Assembly: GCA_002692965.1 (NCBI GenBank)
Contig: NZNC01000012.1
Location: 51,626 to 115,625 of the forward strand
Length of the DNA: 64,000 nt
From: Haliea sp.
Lineage (GTDB): Bacteria; Pseudomonadota; Gammaproteobacteria; Pseudomonadales; Halieaceae
Direction of reading: 5' to 3'
Below are positions 45,220-52,884 of the stretch, in pieces (position 1 is the stretch's first letter; every line of letters starts with the position of its first letter). The translations under genes were made by a program, and so were the position numbers. The notes below the pieces were generated by a model. That model saw only the letters and a program-made list of their open reading frames with translations, did not search any database and was not told the DNA's origin.

Positions 45220-46437
45220 TTGCCCACCAACCGCGGATACTCGATGCCTGTTTCGTCCCTGCTTCCCGAACCCCCACTGTGGTTTTCCCCCGGCCTGGCG
45301 GAAACCATTGGCCTGGAGGAAGCCATTCTGCTGCAACAACTGGCGAGCCTGCTGGGCCACCGCCAGCCGGCGTCGCGGGACGGGCGCGCGTGGCTGGGCG
45401 TGGAGGGCGCGTGGTTCGAGGCCAACCTGCCTTTCTGGGGCCCGCAGGACATACAGCGCATCGCCCGCAGCCTGGCCGAAAAGGGCCTGATCCACCTGCA
45501 GCTGCCACCACCCCGCCCGGGAGACCTGCTCTACCTGGCGCTGGACGAGGCCCACGGTGGCCCCGGTCCCACGGCGGAGCCGGTCCAGCCAACGGCTGGC
45601 AGCCCCCGGGCGCCAACTGCTCCCACCCCCGGTGCCGGCAGCCCGGTGCGGGCCGGCGAGCTGCCCCGCGCGCGACGTGGTGCCAGGACACTGCCGGCGG
45701 ACTGGAGCCCGAGTGAAGACCTGCTGCGCATGCTGGAGTGGCAGCACGGCATTCCCCGCGACTTCATCCTGGAACAGCGCGAGGAATTTGTCTTCTACTG
45801 GCGCGAGCGCGGCGAGCCCGGCCACGCCTGGGAAAACAAGTTCCGTCAGCATGTGCTGAGCCTCTGGCGTCGGCACCAGCAACAGAAGGCCGAGGCCGCC
45901 CCCCTGGATCGGCCCCTGGACAACCACTGGCGACCCAGTCCCGACGCGCTGGAGATCCTGCTCCGGGCGGGGGTCGACCGAGAGTTCATCGAGGAGGCGG
46001 TACCCGAATTCATACTCTACTGGCGGGAGCGCGGCGGCCCGCCGAAGGGTGGCCTGAACTCGCGCTTTGTGCAGCATATCCGTATCCAGTGGGCACGCTA
46101 CAGTTCCTCCATGGTGCACAGCACAGAACCGCGGCGGATCTCACCGGACTGGGAGCCCAACGGCGACGTGTTTGATATCCTGCGCCTGTCCCACATTGAC
46201 GAGAGCTTCGCCCGCAGCCTGTTGCCGGAGTTCATTGTCTACTGGCGGGACAGCAACCAGGTCCACACATCCTGGAACAGCAAGTTCCTGCAACATGTGA
46301 AATTCCACTGGGCCCGGAAACATCAACTGCAACAGGCGGGAAGCCAGCATGCGGGACAACAGCGAGTTGACGGAGCAGGCCGCACGAGAGATCGCAGCCT
46401 CGCGGAAGACCTCAGCGACACATCCTGGGCAAAGTAA
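45220..46437 (+). CDS. DnaT-like protein with three repeated DNA-binding domains
   Basis: A 405-residue protein. After an N-terminal 110-residue domain and a proline-rich linker it has three copies of a DnaT-like repeat at about residues 160-217, 236-296 and 304-363. Each has a W-P-S/N pattern and ends like FYWRERG or VYWRDSN followed by FLQHVKFHWAR. DnaT helps load the replicative helicase during restart and binds single-stranded DNA. The start is TTG at 45220 with a strong AGAGGAGAG site; an ATG at 45244 lacks one. It overlaps the next gene by 89 bases in another frame and converges with dnaB beyond it. Confidence 0.82.
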   Translation: MPTNRGYSMPVSSLLPEPPLWFSPGLAETIGLEEAILLQQLASLLGHRQPASRDGRAWLGVEGAWFEANLPFWGPQDIQRIARSLAEKGLIHLQLPPPRPGDLLYLALDEAHGGPGPTAEPVQPTAGSPRAPTAPTPGAGSPVRAGELPRARRGARTLPADWSPSEDLLRMLEWQHGIPRDFILEQREEFVFYWRERGEPGHAWENKFRQHVLSLWRRHQQQKAEAAPLDRPLDNHWRPSPDALEILLRAGVDREFIEEAVPEFILYWRERGGPPKGGLNSRFVQHIRIQWARYSSSMVHSTEPRRISPDWEPNGDVFDILRLSHIDESFARSLLPEFIVYWRDSNQVHTSWNSKFLQHVKFHWARKHQLQQAGSQHAGQQRVDGAGRTRDRSLAEDLSDTSWAK

Positions 46438-47026
46438 ACGCCCGGCGGAAAGCGCCAGCCCGGACGCCGCGCATATCGAGGCGATCAACCAGGTCTTCGC
46501 CCTGTTCCGACTGAACTACCACAACCAGTATTATGCCGCCTACCCGGATGCCGAGCAGCTGCGTCAGATCAAGAAGCTCTGGCTCGACTCCCTCGGTGAG
46601 TACCCGGTGGAACAGATCCTGCGCGGGGCCCGCCACGCCATCGAGCACAGCGAATACCTGCCCACGCTGCACCGCATGCGCGAGTGCTGCGAGCTCGGCC
46701 TGACCACCCTCGGTCTGCCCAGCCCCCGGGACGCCTTCCTCGAGGCCTGCCGCGCGGGCAGCCCCAAGGCCGCCCAGCCCTGGAGCCACCCCGCGGTCTA
46801 CGTCGCCGGGCGCGACAGCGACTGGTTCTTCCTGTCCAACAACCCGGAGCAGAAGACCTGGCCAGTCTTTCGCGAACGCTACCGCCAGGTCTGCCAGCGC
46901 GTGCTGCGCGGAGAGAAGCTGGAGATGCCTCCGCCGGAAGCCCTGGAACAGCAGCCCTCGAGGCCCCTGTCCCGGGAGGAGCAACTGGCTGCGCTGCATG
47001 CCCTGCGGGAGAAAACCGGGCTCTGA
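46349..47026 (+). CDS. Lambda-P-like helicase loader
   Basis: A 225-residue protein resembling phage lambda replication protein P. It has INQVFALFRLNYHNQYYAAY, a RGARHAIEHSEYLPTLHRM segment and a C-terminal helical tail. Lambda P binds DnaB and delivers it to the origin. Here it begins inside the DnaT-like gene (89-base overlap), with GGGAAG upstream of its ATG, and ends two bases before the convergent dnaB. The position beside dnaB strongly suggests a chromosomal helicase loader taken from a phage. This is inference from family and place. Confidence 0.78.
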   Translation: MRDNSELTEQAAREIAASRKTSATHPGQSKRPAESASPDAAHIEAINQVFALFRLNYHNQYYAAYPDAEQLRQIKKLWLDSLGEYPVEQILRGARHAIEHSEYLPTLHRMRECCELGLTTLGLPSPRDAFLEACRAGSPKAAQPWSHPAVYVAGRDSDWFFLSNNPEQKTWPVFRERYRQVCQRVLRGEKLEMPPPEALEQQPSRPLSREEQLAALHALREKTGL

Positions 47027-47027
47027 G

Positions 47028-49673
47028 CTAGTCCTGCTGGTAGCTGCCGTGGGCCAGGTTCTCGAAGCGGGTATACTGGCCGATAAAGGCCAACCGGCAG
47101 GTACCGATGGGGCCATTCCGCTGCTTGCCGATGATGATCTCGGCCACCCCCTTGTCGGGGGAGTCCTCGTTGTAGACCTCGTCCCGGTAGATGAACATGA
47201 TCACGTCAGCATCCTGTTCGATCGCGCCGGAGTTATGGCTGAGAATACCATCGGCCAGCCAGCTTTCATGTTCTGGCACCGTCAGGTCGAACACTTCGCG
47301 CTCGCCGATATAGTCAATCGACTCAATTTTATCCCAGTACAGGTCATCGCTGGCCAACTGACGGAGGTAAGCGTCATCCAGTACCTCGGCATAGCTCGCC
47401 ACCACCGACCTGGAGGGTGCGTAGCGGAAATGTGAACTCCCCCCGTAGGCAGTTCCCCGCAGCTCGGCCATCGCGCGCTGACTGAGCCCTCGCTCTCTCA
47501 TCCTGGCCTTGATGCAGGCGTACACCTCGATAGGCAAGGTATCGACATTGGTGTTGGCACTCTTGCTATGCAGAGCCTCAGCCATCTGCCGGACCGCCGT
47601 GGCCTGATGGCCAAAACCGCCAATGGCTTCGATAAATCTCAGCTGATCACCCTTGCCGGAAATGTCGAGCTCAAACCACCCGCGCTCCGAATCTTTCGCC
47701 TTGTGCTTGATCCGCGCCACGATGGCAAACCGCAGCAGCAGTGCACTGACATCCTTGATCAAGGCTTCGCTGGCACTGGAGAAGAAGATCCGGCGCCCAC
47801 TCACCGAACCATCGGTTGCCCAGAGATGCTGCAGAAACAACGCCAGCCGCGCGTTACTGAGCCGGAACACCCGGTCCGGTATGCGCTTCTCGTGCGAACG
47901 CTGACCAAAAACACCCAGGTCTTTCAGAAACTTGCCGGCCGCGCGGGGCTGCCAGCGGTTGCCGTTGCCGGAAAACTCCAGCTGGTGCCACTTGCCTCTG
48001 CCCTCGCGTCGATTGACGCTGCAACCCAGCGCTTGTGCGGCTTCGCGAACGGCGAGCGAGTTCGCCTCGCTGGCGGTGGTATAGCGCATGGGCTGATGCA
48101 CGACATAGCTGCCATCGCCAATCATGTGCGCCAGAAAGATCAACTCGGCGTCGGACAGCTCCTCACTTGTTGCCGGCTCAGGTACCCGGCGTGCAATCGC
48201 TACACGCCCGCCCACGTCTAGCTCGTTCACCGTTTTCCAGCCGTCCAGCGCATAGAGACGATGCTCGCCACTGCACTGAATCGAACGCCCCGAGGACAGG
48301 CGCACGTCGAAAACCGGCTTTTTCCCCACCGACCAGATCAGCTCCGAGTCAGTCGACTCAATCCTGCCCTCGCGCGTGGGCGCGAGAACTCCCGGGGTAT
48401 CACCCACCAGCGACTGGATGGAACGGCGCGTCCCATCAGCCAGCAGCACCGCGGTGTCACCCACGACACATTCCCTCAGGTCGGAGTTCACCGGCCGCTT
48501 GTTGGGGCGCTGCTCGAGGGAGCGGTTGAGCTGTGACAGGGCCACCATCGGGCAGTTGAATTCCTTGGCGATGGCCTTGAGGCTGCGGGAGATCTCGGAA
48601 ATTTCCGCGGTACGGCCCTCCGACGAACCGGCGACCTGCATCAGCTGGATGTAGTCCACCATGATCATCGCCAGGTTGCCGTGCTCGCGCACGATGCGGC
48701 GGGCCCGGCTGCGCAGTTCGGTGGGGGTCAGCGCCGGCGTATCGTCGATAAACAGGGGCCGGTCCTTGAGGCGCGGCACCGCCGACTGCAGCTTGTTGAC
48801 GTCCTCCTGCTCCAGCTTGCCGGTTCGAATGCGGGTCTGGTCGATGCGCCCCACCGAGGACAGCATCCGGGTGATCAACTGGTGCGCGGGCATCTCCATG
48901 GAGAACACCAGCACCGGCTGCTCCTGGTGCAGTACCGCGTGTTCCACCAGGTTCATGGCAAAACTGGTCTTGCCCATGGAGGGACGGCCGGCGATGATCA
49001 CCAGGTCAGAAGGCTGCAGACCGGAGGTGCGCGCGTTGAGGTCGGTGTAGCCGGTGTCGAGCCCGGTGATGTCGCTGCCGGAGTGCAGCAGCTCCTCGAT
49101 CCGCTCCAGTGCCGTTTCCAGCAGCGGGTTGACCTCCTGGGGGCCACCGGCCTTGGGGCCCTGCTCGGAGATCTGCATGATGCGCCGCTCGGCCTCATCA
49201 ATCAGGTCAGAAGCCGTGCGCCCCTCGGGATTGAAGCCGCTCTCGGCAATCTCCTGGGCCGCCTCGATCAAACGACGCAGGGCGGCGCGCTCGTGCACCA
49301 CCTGGGCATAGGCGCGGATATTCGAGGCGCTGGGGGTATTGCTGGCCAGCTCGGCGAGGTAGGCGAGGCCACCCGCGGCCTCCAGCTCCCCGTTGGCGGT
49401 AAGCTTGTCCGCCACAGTGATCACGTCGACCGGTTCCGCCGCCTCGGCAAGCCGCGCGATCTGACGGAAGATCAGGCGGTGGTCGGGGCGATAAAAGTCA
49501 CTGGCCGTGACCACCTCGGAAATCGCGTCCCAGCCCTCGGGGGACAACAGCAGGCCGCCGAGCACCGACTGCTCGGCCTCGATCGAGTGGGGCTGCATCT
49601 TGATACGGGCGAGATCCCGATCCGCCTCCCAGGGGGGCGGGGCCGCGGGGCCGGGGAATTCAGTGTCGGACAT
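47028..49673 (-). CDS. dnaB: Replicative DNA helicase with in-frame intein
   Basis: An 881-residue precursor. The helicase part is residues 1-401 and 815-881, together 468 residues, the normal DnaB length. It includes the primase-interacting N-terminal domain, Walker A GRPSMGKTSF near residue 229 and LSQLNRSLEQRPNKRPVNSDLRE up to the insertion. An intein of 413 residues (402-814) splits the sequence SDLRE/SGAIEQDAD, so splicing is needed for function. It unwinds DNA at the fork. The start is ATG at 49673, upstream of which lies the ribosomal cluster, read in the same direction. Confidence 0.96.
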   Translation of the reverse strand: MSDTEFPGPAAPPPWEADRDLARIKMQPHSIEAEQSVLGGLLLSPEGWDAISEVVTASDFYRPDHRLIFRQIARLAEAAEPVDVITVADKLTANGELEAAGGLAYLAELASNTPSASNIRAYAQVVHERAALRRLIEAAQEIAESGFNPEGRTASDLIDEAERRIMQISEQGPKAGGPQEVNPLLETALERIEELLHSGSDITGLDTGYTDLNARTSGLQPSDLVIIAGRPSMGKTSFAMNLVEHAVLHQEQPVLVFSMEMPAHQLITRMLSSVGRIDQTRIRTGKLEQEDVNKLQSAVPRLKDRPLFIDDTPALTPTELRSRARRIVREHGNLAMIMVDYIQLMQVAGSSEGRTAEISEISRSLKAIAKEFNCPMVALSQLNRSLEQRPNKRPVNSDLRECVVGDTAVLLADGTRRSIQSLVGDTPGVLAPTREGRIESTDSELIWSVGKKPVFDVRLSSGRSIQCSGEHRLYALDGWKTVNELDVGGRVAIARRVPEPATSEELSDAELIFLAHMIGDGSYVVHQPMRYTTASEANSLAVREAAQALGCSVNRREGRGKWHQLEFSGNGNRWQPRAAGKFLKDLGVFGQRSHEKRIPDRVFRLSNARLALFLQHLWATDGSVSGRRIFFSSASEALIKDVSALLLRFAIVARIKHKAKDSERGWFELDISGKGDQLRFIEAIGGFGHQATAVRQMAEALHSKSANTNVDTLPIEVYACIKARMRERGLSQRAMAELRGTAYGGSSHFRYAPSRSVVASYAEVLDDAYLRQLASDDLYWDKIESIDYIGEREVFDLTVPEHESWLADGILSHNSGAIEQDADVIMFIYRDEVYNEDSPDKGVAEIIIGKQRNGPIGTCRLAFIGQYTRFENLAHGSYQQD
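47232..48470 (-). other. DnaB intein with LAGLIDADG homing endonuclease
   Basis: Encodes 413 residues. The first residue is Cys402 (CVVGDTAVLL). A block-B-like SGEHRLYA has its histidine, and the end is FDLTVPEHESWLADGILSHN with the expected His-Asn, followed by Ser815. These residues are enough for standard protein splicing. Two endonuclease motifs are present (IFLAHMIGDGS and LFLQHLWATDGS), each with an acidic residue, so the homing endonuclease could be active. The insertion point is between the Glu and Ser of DLRE/SG. Confidence 0.95.
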
Positions 49674-49742
49674 GGGCTCGCTTCAGGCCGGTTGAGGGGC
49701 GTCAGCGTAACGGATAATGGCGCCGGTCAAAAGCGGCACGAC

Positions 49743-49778
49743 ACACGCGCCGCGGCCCGACAAGGCCACGGCGCGTGT
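49743..49778 (-). terminator. Hairpin between rplI and dnaB
   Basis: ACACGCGCCG (49743-49752) pairs with CGGCGCGTGT (49769-49778), a ten-base perfect stem with further GGCC pairing inside. It lies after the rplI stop on the minus strand. There is only a short TTTT further on, so it may act as a partial terminator or attenuate transcription into dnaB. Confidence 0.5.
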
Positions 49779-49827
49779 TGAAAACAACTGGGTGCAGCAC
49801 GGCACGTGCGGCACCCGGGTCGCGTGC

Positions 49828-50277
49828 TTACTCGGCAATGACTGCGATGACAACTGTCGCAGTGACGTCGGCGTGCAGCTGAATGTCCACTTCGAACTCG
49901 CCCAGCTCGCGCAGGGGGCCTTCGGGCAGGCGCACTTCGGACTTGTCGACGGCACAGCCGGCAGCAGTCAGCGCGTCGGCGATGTCGCGGGTGCCCACGG
50001 AGCCGAACAGCTTGCCCTCGTCTCCGGCATTGGCGCCGATGCTCACCGGGCCCAGGTTGCCCAGGGCCTCGGCACGCTTCTCGGCGGCAGCAACGGCTTC
50101 GGCAGCCGCGGCTTCCAGCTCGGCGCGGCGCGCCTCGAAATGAGCGATGTTGTCGGCCGTCGCCGGCACCGCCTTGCCCTGGGGAACCAGGAAGTTGCGG
50201 CCGTAGCCGGCCTTCACGTCCACCTTGTCACCCAGGCCACCCAGGTTGCCGATTTTCTCCAGCAGAATGACTTCCAT
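49828..50277 (-). CDS. rplI: Ribosomal protein L9
   Basis: A 149-residue large-subunit protein. It begins [22 protein letters not shown], with [11 protein letters not shown], a long alanine-rich central helix and a C-terminal rRNA-binding domain. The ATG at 50277 has GAGGA upstream. The frame is open for 86 codons before it, but those overlap the membrane-protein gene and have no family match. Confidence 0.97.
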   Translation of the reverse strand: MEVILLEKIGNLGGLGDKVDVKAGYGRNFLVPQGKAVPATADNIAHFEARRAELEAAAAEAVAAAEKRAEALGNLGPVSIGANAGDEGKLFGSVGTRDIADALTAAGCAVDKSEVRLPEGPLRELGEFEVDIQLHADVTATVVIAVIAE

Positions 50278-50326
50278 CGTGCTTTCCTCGTTGCGGGGAG
50301 TCGCCTCCCTCATCCGTCTTGAATTC

Positions 50327-51220
50327 TCAGTCGCGGGAATGTCCGTCATTCCCCGATTCATCGGTGTCGTCACCCCAGCGCTGGCGCCAGCGCAACCAGC
50401 TGTCAGCCAGCGCCAAGCCAACCACGGCCAGCTTGACCAGGTCGAACAACATCCAGGCGAGGTAAAACCCCACCAGCAGGCCCCTGCCCCGACCACGCCG
50501 ACGTACCCAGGCGTGCAACAGGCCGAGACCGGCAAACATCAGTGGCAGCGTCACAATCACTGCCCAGGGCCGGTATTCCAGCCCCATGCCCACCAGTGCC
50601 AGCGCGCCGAGCAACATCGCGGCCGCCGCGGCGGGCGGGTAGTACAGGGCGCGAAACTCCACGCCAAAGCCACCCGGATTGTACAGGGCCGCCTGCCACC
50701 AGCGCGCCAGCAGCAGACAGACCACCGACAGCAGCCCGTTGGCCGCCCCCAGCATGCCCGCAACCTGCAGCGGCGTCGGCCGCGGCAGGGCAGTCACCGC
50801 CTGGCCATTGGCGGCCATCTGTTGCTCTACGCTGGTCAGGAACTGGTCGAAGAACGCCACGACCTGATCCAGCAGGGGGCCACCCAGCGCCAGGGTCAGG
50901 GCACCGGTCGCCAGCCCCACCGGCACAGCTGCCAGTACCGCCAGCGGCAGGCTTACGCTGACGCGCAGCACTACCGCCAGCACGGTGGTCCCCACCAATA
51001 GCGACAGCGGTCCACTGTCGCCAGTCATGGCTAGCACCGCCGCGGCGGGAAAAACTGCCCACATCAGCAACCAGAGCCCCGCTCCGGGGCCGCGGCGCAT
51101 GGCCACCAGGGCAATTGCCGCGGCACTGATCCAGCTGAACAGCAAACTGCCGGCACCGGCGACTGCCACCAGCAAAGCCTGCAGGCGGCCGCGCATGACG
51201 AAGCGAGCGAGGCCAATCAT
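50327..51220 (-). CDS. Multi-pass membrane protein of the rpsR-rplI cluster
   Basis: A 297-residue protein with about eight hydrophobic helices over its whole length and a charged C-terminus ([20 protein letters not shown]). A gene for a DUF2232-like membrane protein lies between rpsR and rplI in many Pseudomonas-like genomes, and this one holds the same place. The function of that family is unknown. Its position suggests it is cotranscribed with the ribosomal genes. Confidence 0.8.
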   Translation of the reverse strand: MIGLARFVMRGRLQALLVAVAGAGSLLFSWISAAAIALVAMRRGPGAGLWLLMWAVFPAAAVLAMTGDSGPLSLLVGTTVLAVVLRVSVSLPLAVLAAVPVGLATGALTLALGGPLLDQVVAFFDQFLTSVEQQMAANGQAVTALPRPTPLQVAGMLGAANGLLSVVCLLLARWWQAALYNPGGFGVEFRALYYPPAAAAAMLLGALALVGMGLEYRPWAVIVTLPLMFAGLGLLHAWVRRRGRGRGLLVGFYLAWMLFDLVKLAVVGLALADSWLRWRQRWGDDTDESGNDGHSRD

Positions 51221-51274
51221 CGGGACACTTCCCTCACACGGGTGCGCTGCAGGCAGACGCGCCCGTGGTCTCGA

Positions 51275-51502
51275 TTACTTGTGCGAATCCGAATAGGGCA
51301 GCAGAGCCAGGTAGCGCGCGCGCTTGACAGCGGTGGCGAGCTGGCGCTGGTACCGGGCCTTGGTACCGGTGATCCGACTGGGAACAATCTTGCCGGTCTC
51401 GGTGATGTAAGCCTTGAGGGTGTCCAGATCCTTGTAGTCGATTTCCTTCACGCCTTCGGCGGTGAAGCGACAAAACTTGCGGCGACGGAAAAAGCGTGCC
51501 AT
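51275..51502 (-). CDS. rpsR: Ribosomal protein S18
   Basis: A 75-residue small-subunit protein: [21 protein letters not shown] at the start, [20 protein letters not shown] core ([16 protein letters not shown]) and a basic C-terminus. AAGGAG lies seven bases before the ATG. It pairs with S6 in the platform of the 30S subunit, and its gene follows rpsF as usual. Confidence 0.97.
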   Translation of the reverse strand: MARFFRRRKFCRFTAEGVKEIDYKDLDTLKAYITETGKIVPSRITGTKARYQRQLATAVKRARYLALLPYSDSHK

Positions 51503-51549
51503 AGAGCTACTCCTTGATTCCTGTTTCTGCGTGACGCTGACGCGGCGGT

Positions 51550-51993
51550 TTACTCGGCGGACTCGTCGTCGCGGCTGTCAGAGTCGTTGTCGTTGCTGTT
51601 GCGCTCGCGGTTACCGCGGTTGCTGTCGGCAGACTGACGCTCTTCGGTGCGGGTCTTGCGCTCGCGGCTTTCCTTCTCGGCCTTCATGATGAAGGACTCG
51701 TCGGTGACCGCCTCGTCCCGGCGAATCACCAGGTTGCGCAGCACGGCGTCGTTGAAACGGAAGGTCGTGGTCAGCTCTTCCATCGCGTCGTTGGACGCTT
51801 CCACGTTCATCAGCACATAGTGCGCCTTGTGGATCTTGTTGATGGGATAGGCCAGCTGACGGCGCCCCCAGTCCTCCAGACGATGGATCTTGCCGCCGTC
51901 CTTCTGGATGGTGTTGGAATAGCGCTCGATCATGGCGGGCACTTGCTCGGACTGGTCCGGGTGGACCAGGAACACGATTTCGTAATGGCGCAT
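51550..51993 (-). CDS. rpsF: Ribosomal protein S6
   Basis: A 147-residue protein. The S6 core is residues 1-105 ([19 protein letters not shown], with [13 protein letters not shown]). A long, charged low-complexity tail rich in Asn, Asp, Arg and Ser follows, ending DDESAE. In E. coli the S6 tail is glutamylated by RimK; here no rimK is visible in the window, although a RimB-like gene is. AAGGAG is six bases upstream of the ATG. Confidence 0.96.
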   Translation of the reverse strand: MRHYEIVFLVHPDQSEQVPAMIERYSNTIQKDGGKIHRLEDWGRRQLAYPINKIHKAHYVLMNVEASNDAMEELTTTFRFNDAVLRNLVIRRDEAVTDESFIMKAEKESRERKTRTEERQSADSNRGNRERNSNDNDSDSRDDESAE

Positions 51994-52013
51994 GTAGGCT
52001 CCTTACGGGTTAA

Positions 52014-52038
52014 TGCCACCCAACGCCGTGGTGTGGCA
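52014..52038 (-). promoter_or_regulatory. Candidate S6:S18 leader hairpin in the rpsF mRNA
   Basis: TGCCAC (52014-52019) pairs with GTGGCA (52033-52038), forming a hairpin in the rpsF leader about 20 bases before the start codon. The upper part contains CCACGG. In many bacteria S6 and S18 bind a hairpin with a CCG-containing bulge in their own leader to repress translation. This one fits in position, but the bulge match is uncertain. Confidence 0.4.
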
Positions 52039-52084
52039 AGGAGAATCGGCCTCGGAAAGGCCGGGCTTGAATACAAGGGCGCGG

Positions 52085-52113
52085 ATTCTACCCATTTGCG
52101 GCGCGGACCGCAA
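52085..52113 (-). promoter_or_regulatory. Promoter of the rpsF-rpsR-rplI operon
   Basis: On the minus strand TTGCGG (52113-52108) and TAGAAT (52090-52085) are exactly 17 bases apart. They lie about 95 bases before rpsF, downstream of rlmB, and are followed by a GC-rich start region as seen at growth-regulated ribosomal promoters. Confidence 0.65.
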
Positions 52114-52119
52114 GGGCTC

Positions 52120-52881
52120 TCAGCGCCGCTGCCTTACCACCTCGAACAGGCAGACACCCGCGGCCACAGAGACATTGAGACTACTGACACTGCCCGCCAT
52201 GGGCAGCTTGACCAGGTGATCACAGCACTCGCGTGTCAGGCGGCGCAGGCCGCTGCCCTCGGCACCCAGGACCAGCGCGACCGAGTCGGTCAGCTGGCAG
52301 TCGTAAAGCTCGGTGTCCGCCTCGCCGGCCGCCCCGTAAACCCAGACTCCCTGACGCTTGAGCGCCTCCAGCGTCCGCGCGAGGTTGGTGACCCGGGCAA
52401 AGGGCACCGATTCCGCCGCGCCGCAGGCGACCTTGCGCACCGTCGGGTTGAGGTCGGCGGACTTGTCCTTCGGCACCACCACGGCGTGCGCCCCGGCGGC
52501 GTCGGCGCTGCGCAGGCAGGCGCCGAGGTTGTGCGGGTCAGTGACGCCATCCAGCACCAGCAGCAGGACAGGTTGCGCGGCCGCCTCAACCAGGGCCAGC
52601 AAGCCGGCCTCGTCCAGCACCTCACCGCCGCCCCCCGGGCTCCCGGCGGGACCGTCAGCGGCAAGGCTGGCCACGGCCCCCTGGTGGCGCCCGCCGGCCA
52701 GCTGATCCAGCTCCCGCCGGGGCAGGCGCACCACGGACACCCCCTGGTTGCGCGCCAGCTCGAGCAGGCTCTGGATACGCCGGTCCTCGCGGCCGGACTG
52801 CAGGGCCAGTTGCACGATCGCACCCGGGCTTCGCCGCAACAGGCTGTCAACGGCGTGAATGCCGTATACGCACTCTGCCAC
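52120..52881 (-). CDS. rlmB: 23S rRNA (guanosine-2'-O)-methyltransferase
   Basis: A 253-residue SpoU-family enzyme that methylates G2251 of 23S rRNA. An N-terminal substrate-binding domain (YGIHAVDSLLRR) is followed by the knotted SPOUT domain with LDGVTDPHNLGACLRSADA, LVLGAEGSGLRRL and MAGSVSSLNVSVAAGV. The start is GTG at 52881, three bases after the rnr stop, so the rnr-rlmB pair is coupled. Confidence 0.96.
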   Translation of the reverse strand: MAECVYGIHAVDSLLRRSPGAIVQLALQSGREDRRIQSLLELARNQGVSVVRLPRRELDQLAGGRHQGAVASLAADGPAGSPGGGGEVLDEAGLLALVEAAAQPVLLLVLDGVTDPHNLGACLRSADAAGAHAVVVPKDKSADLNPTVRKVACGAAESVPFARVTNLARTLEALKRQGVWVYGAAGEADTELYDCQLTDSVALVLGAEGSGLRRLTRECCDHLVKLPMAGSVSSLNVSVAAGVCLFEVVRQRR

Positions 52882-52884
52882 GGC

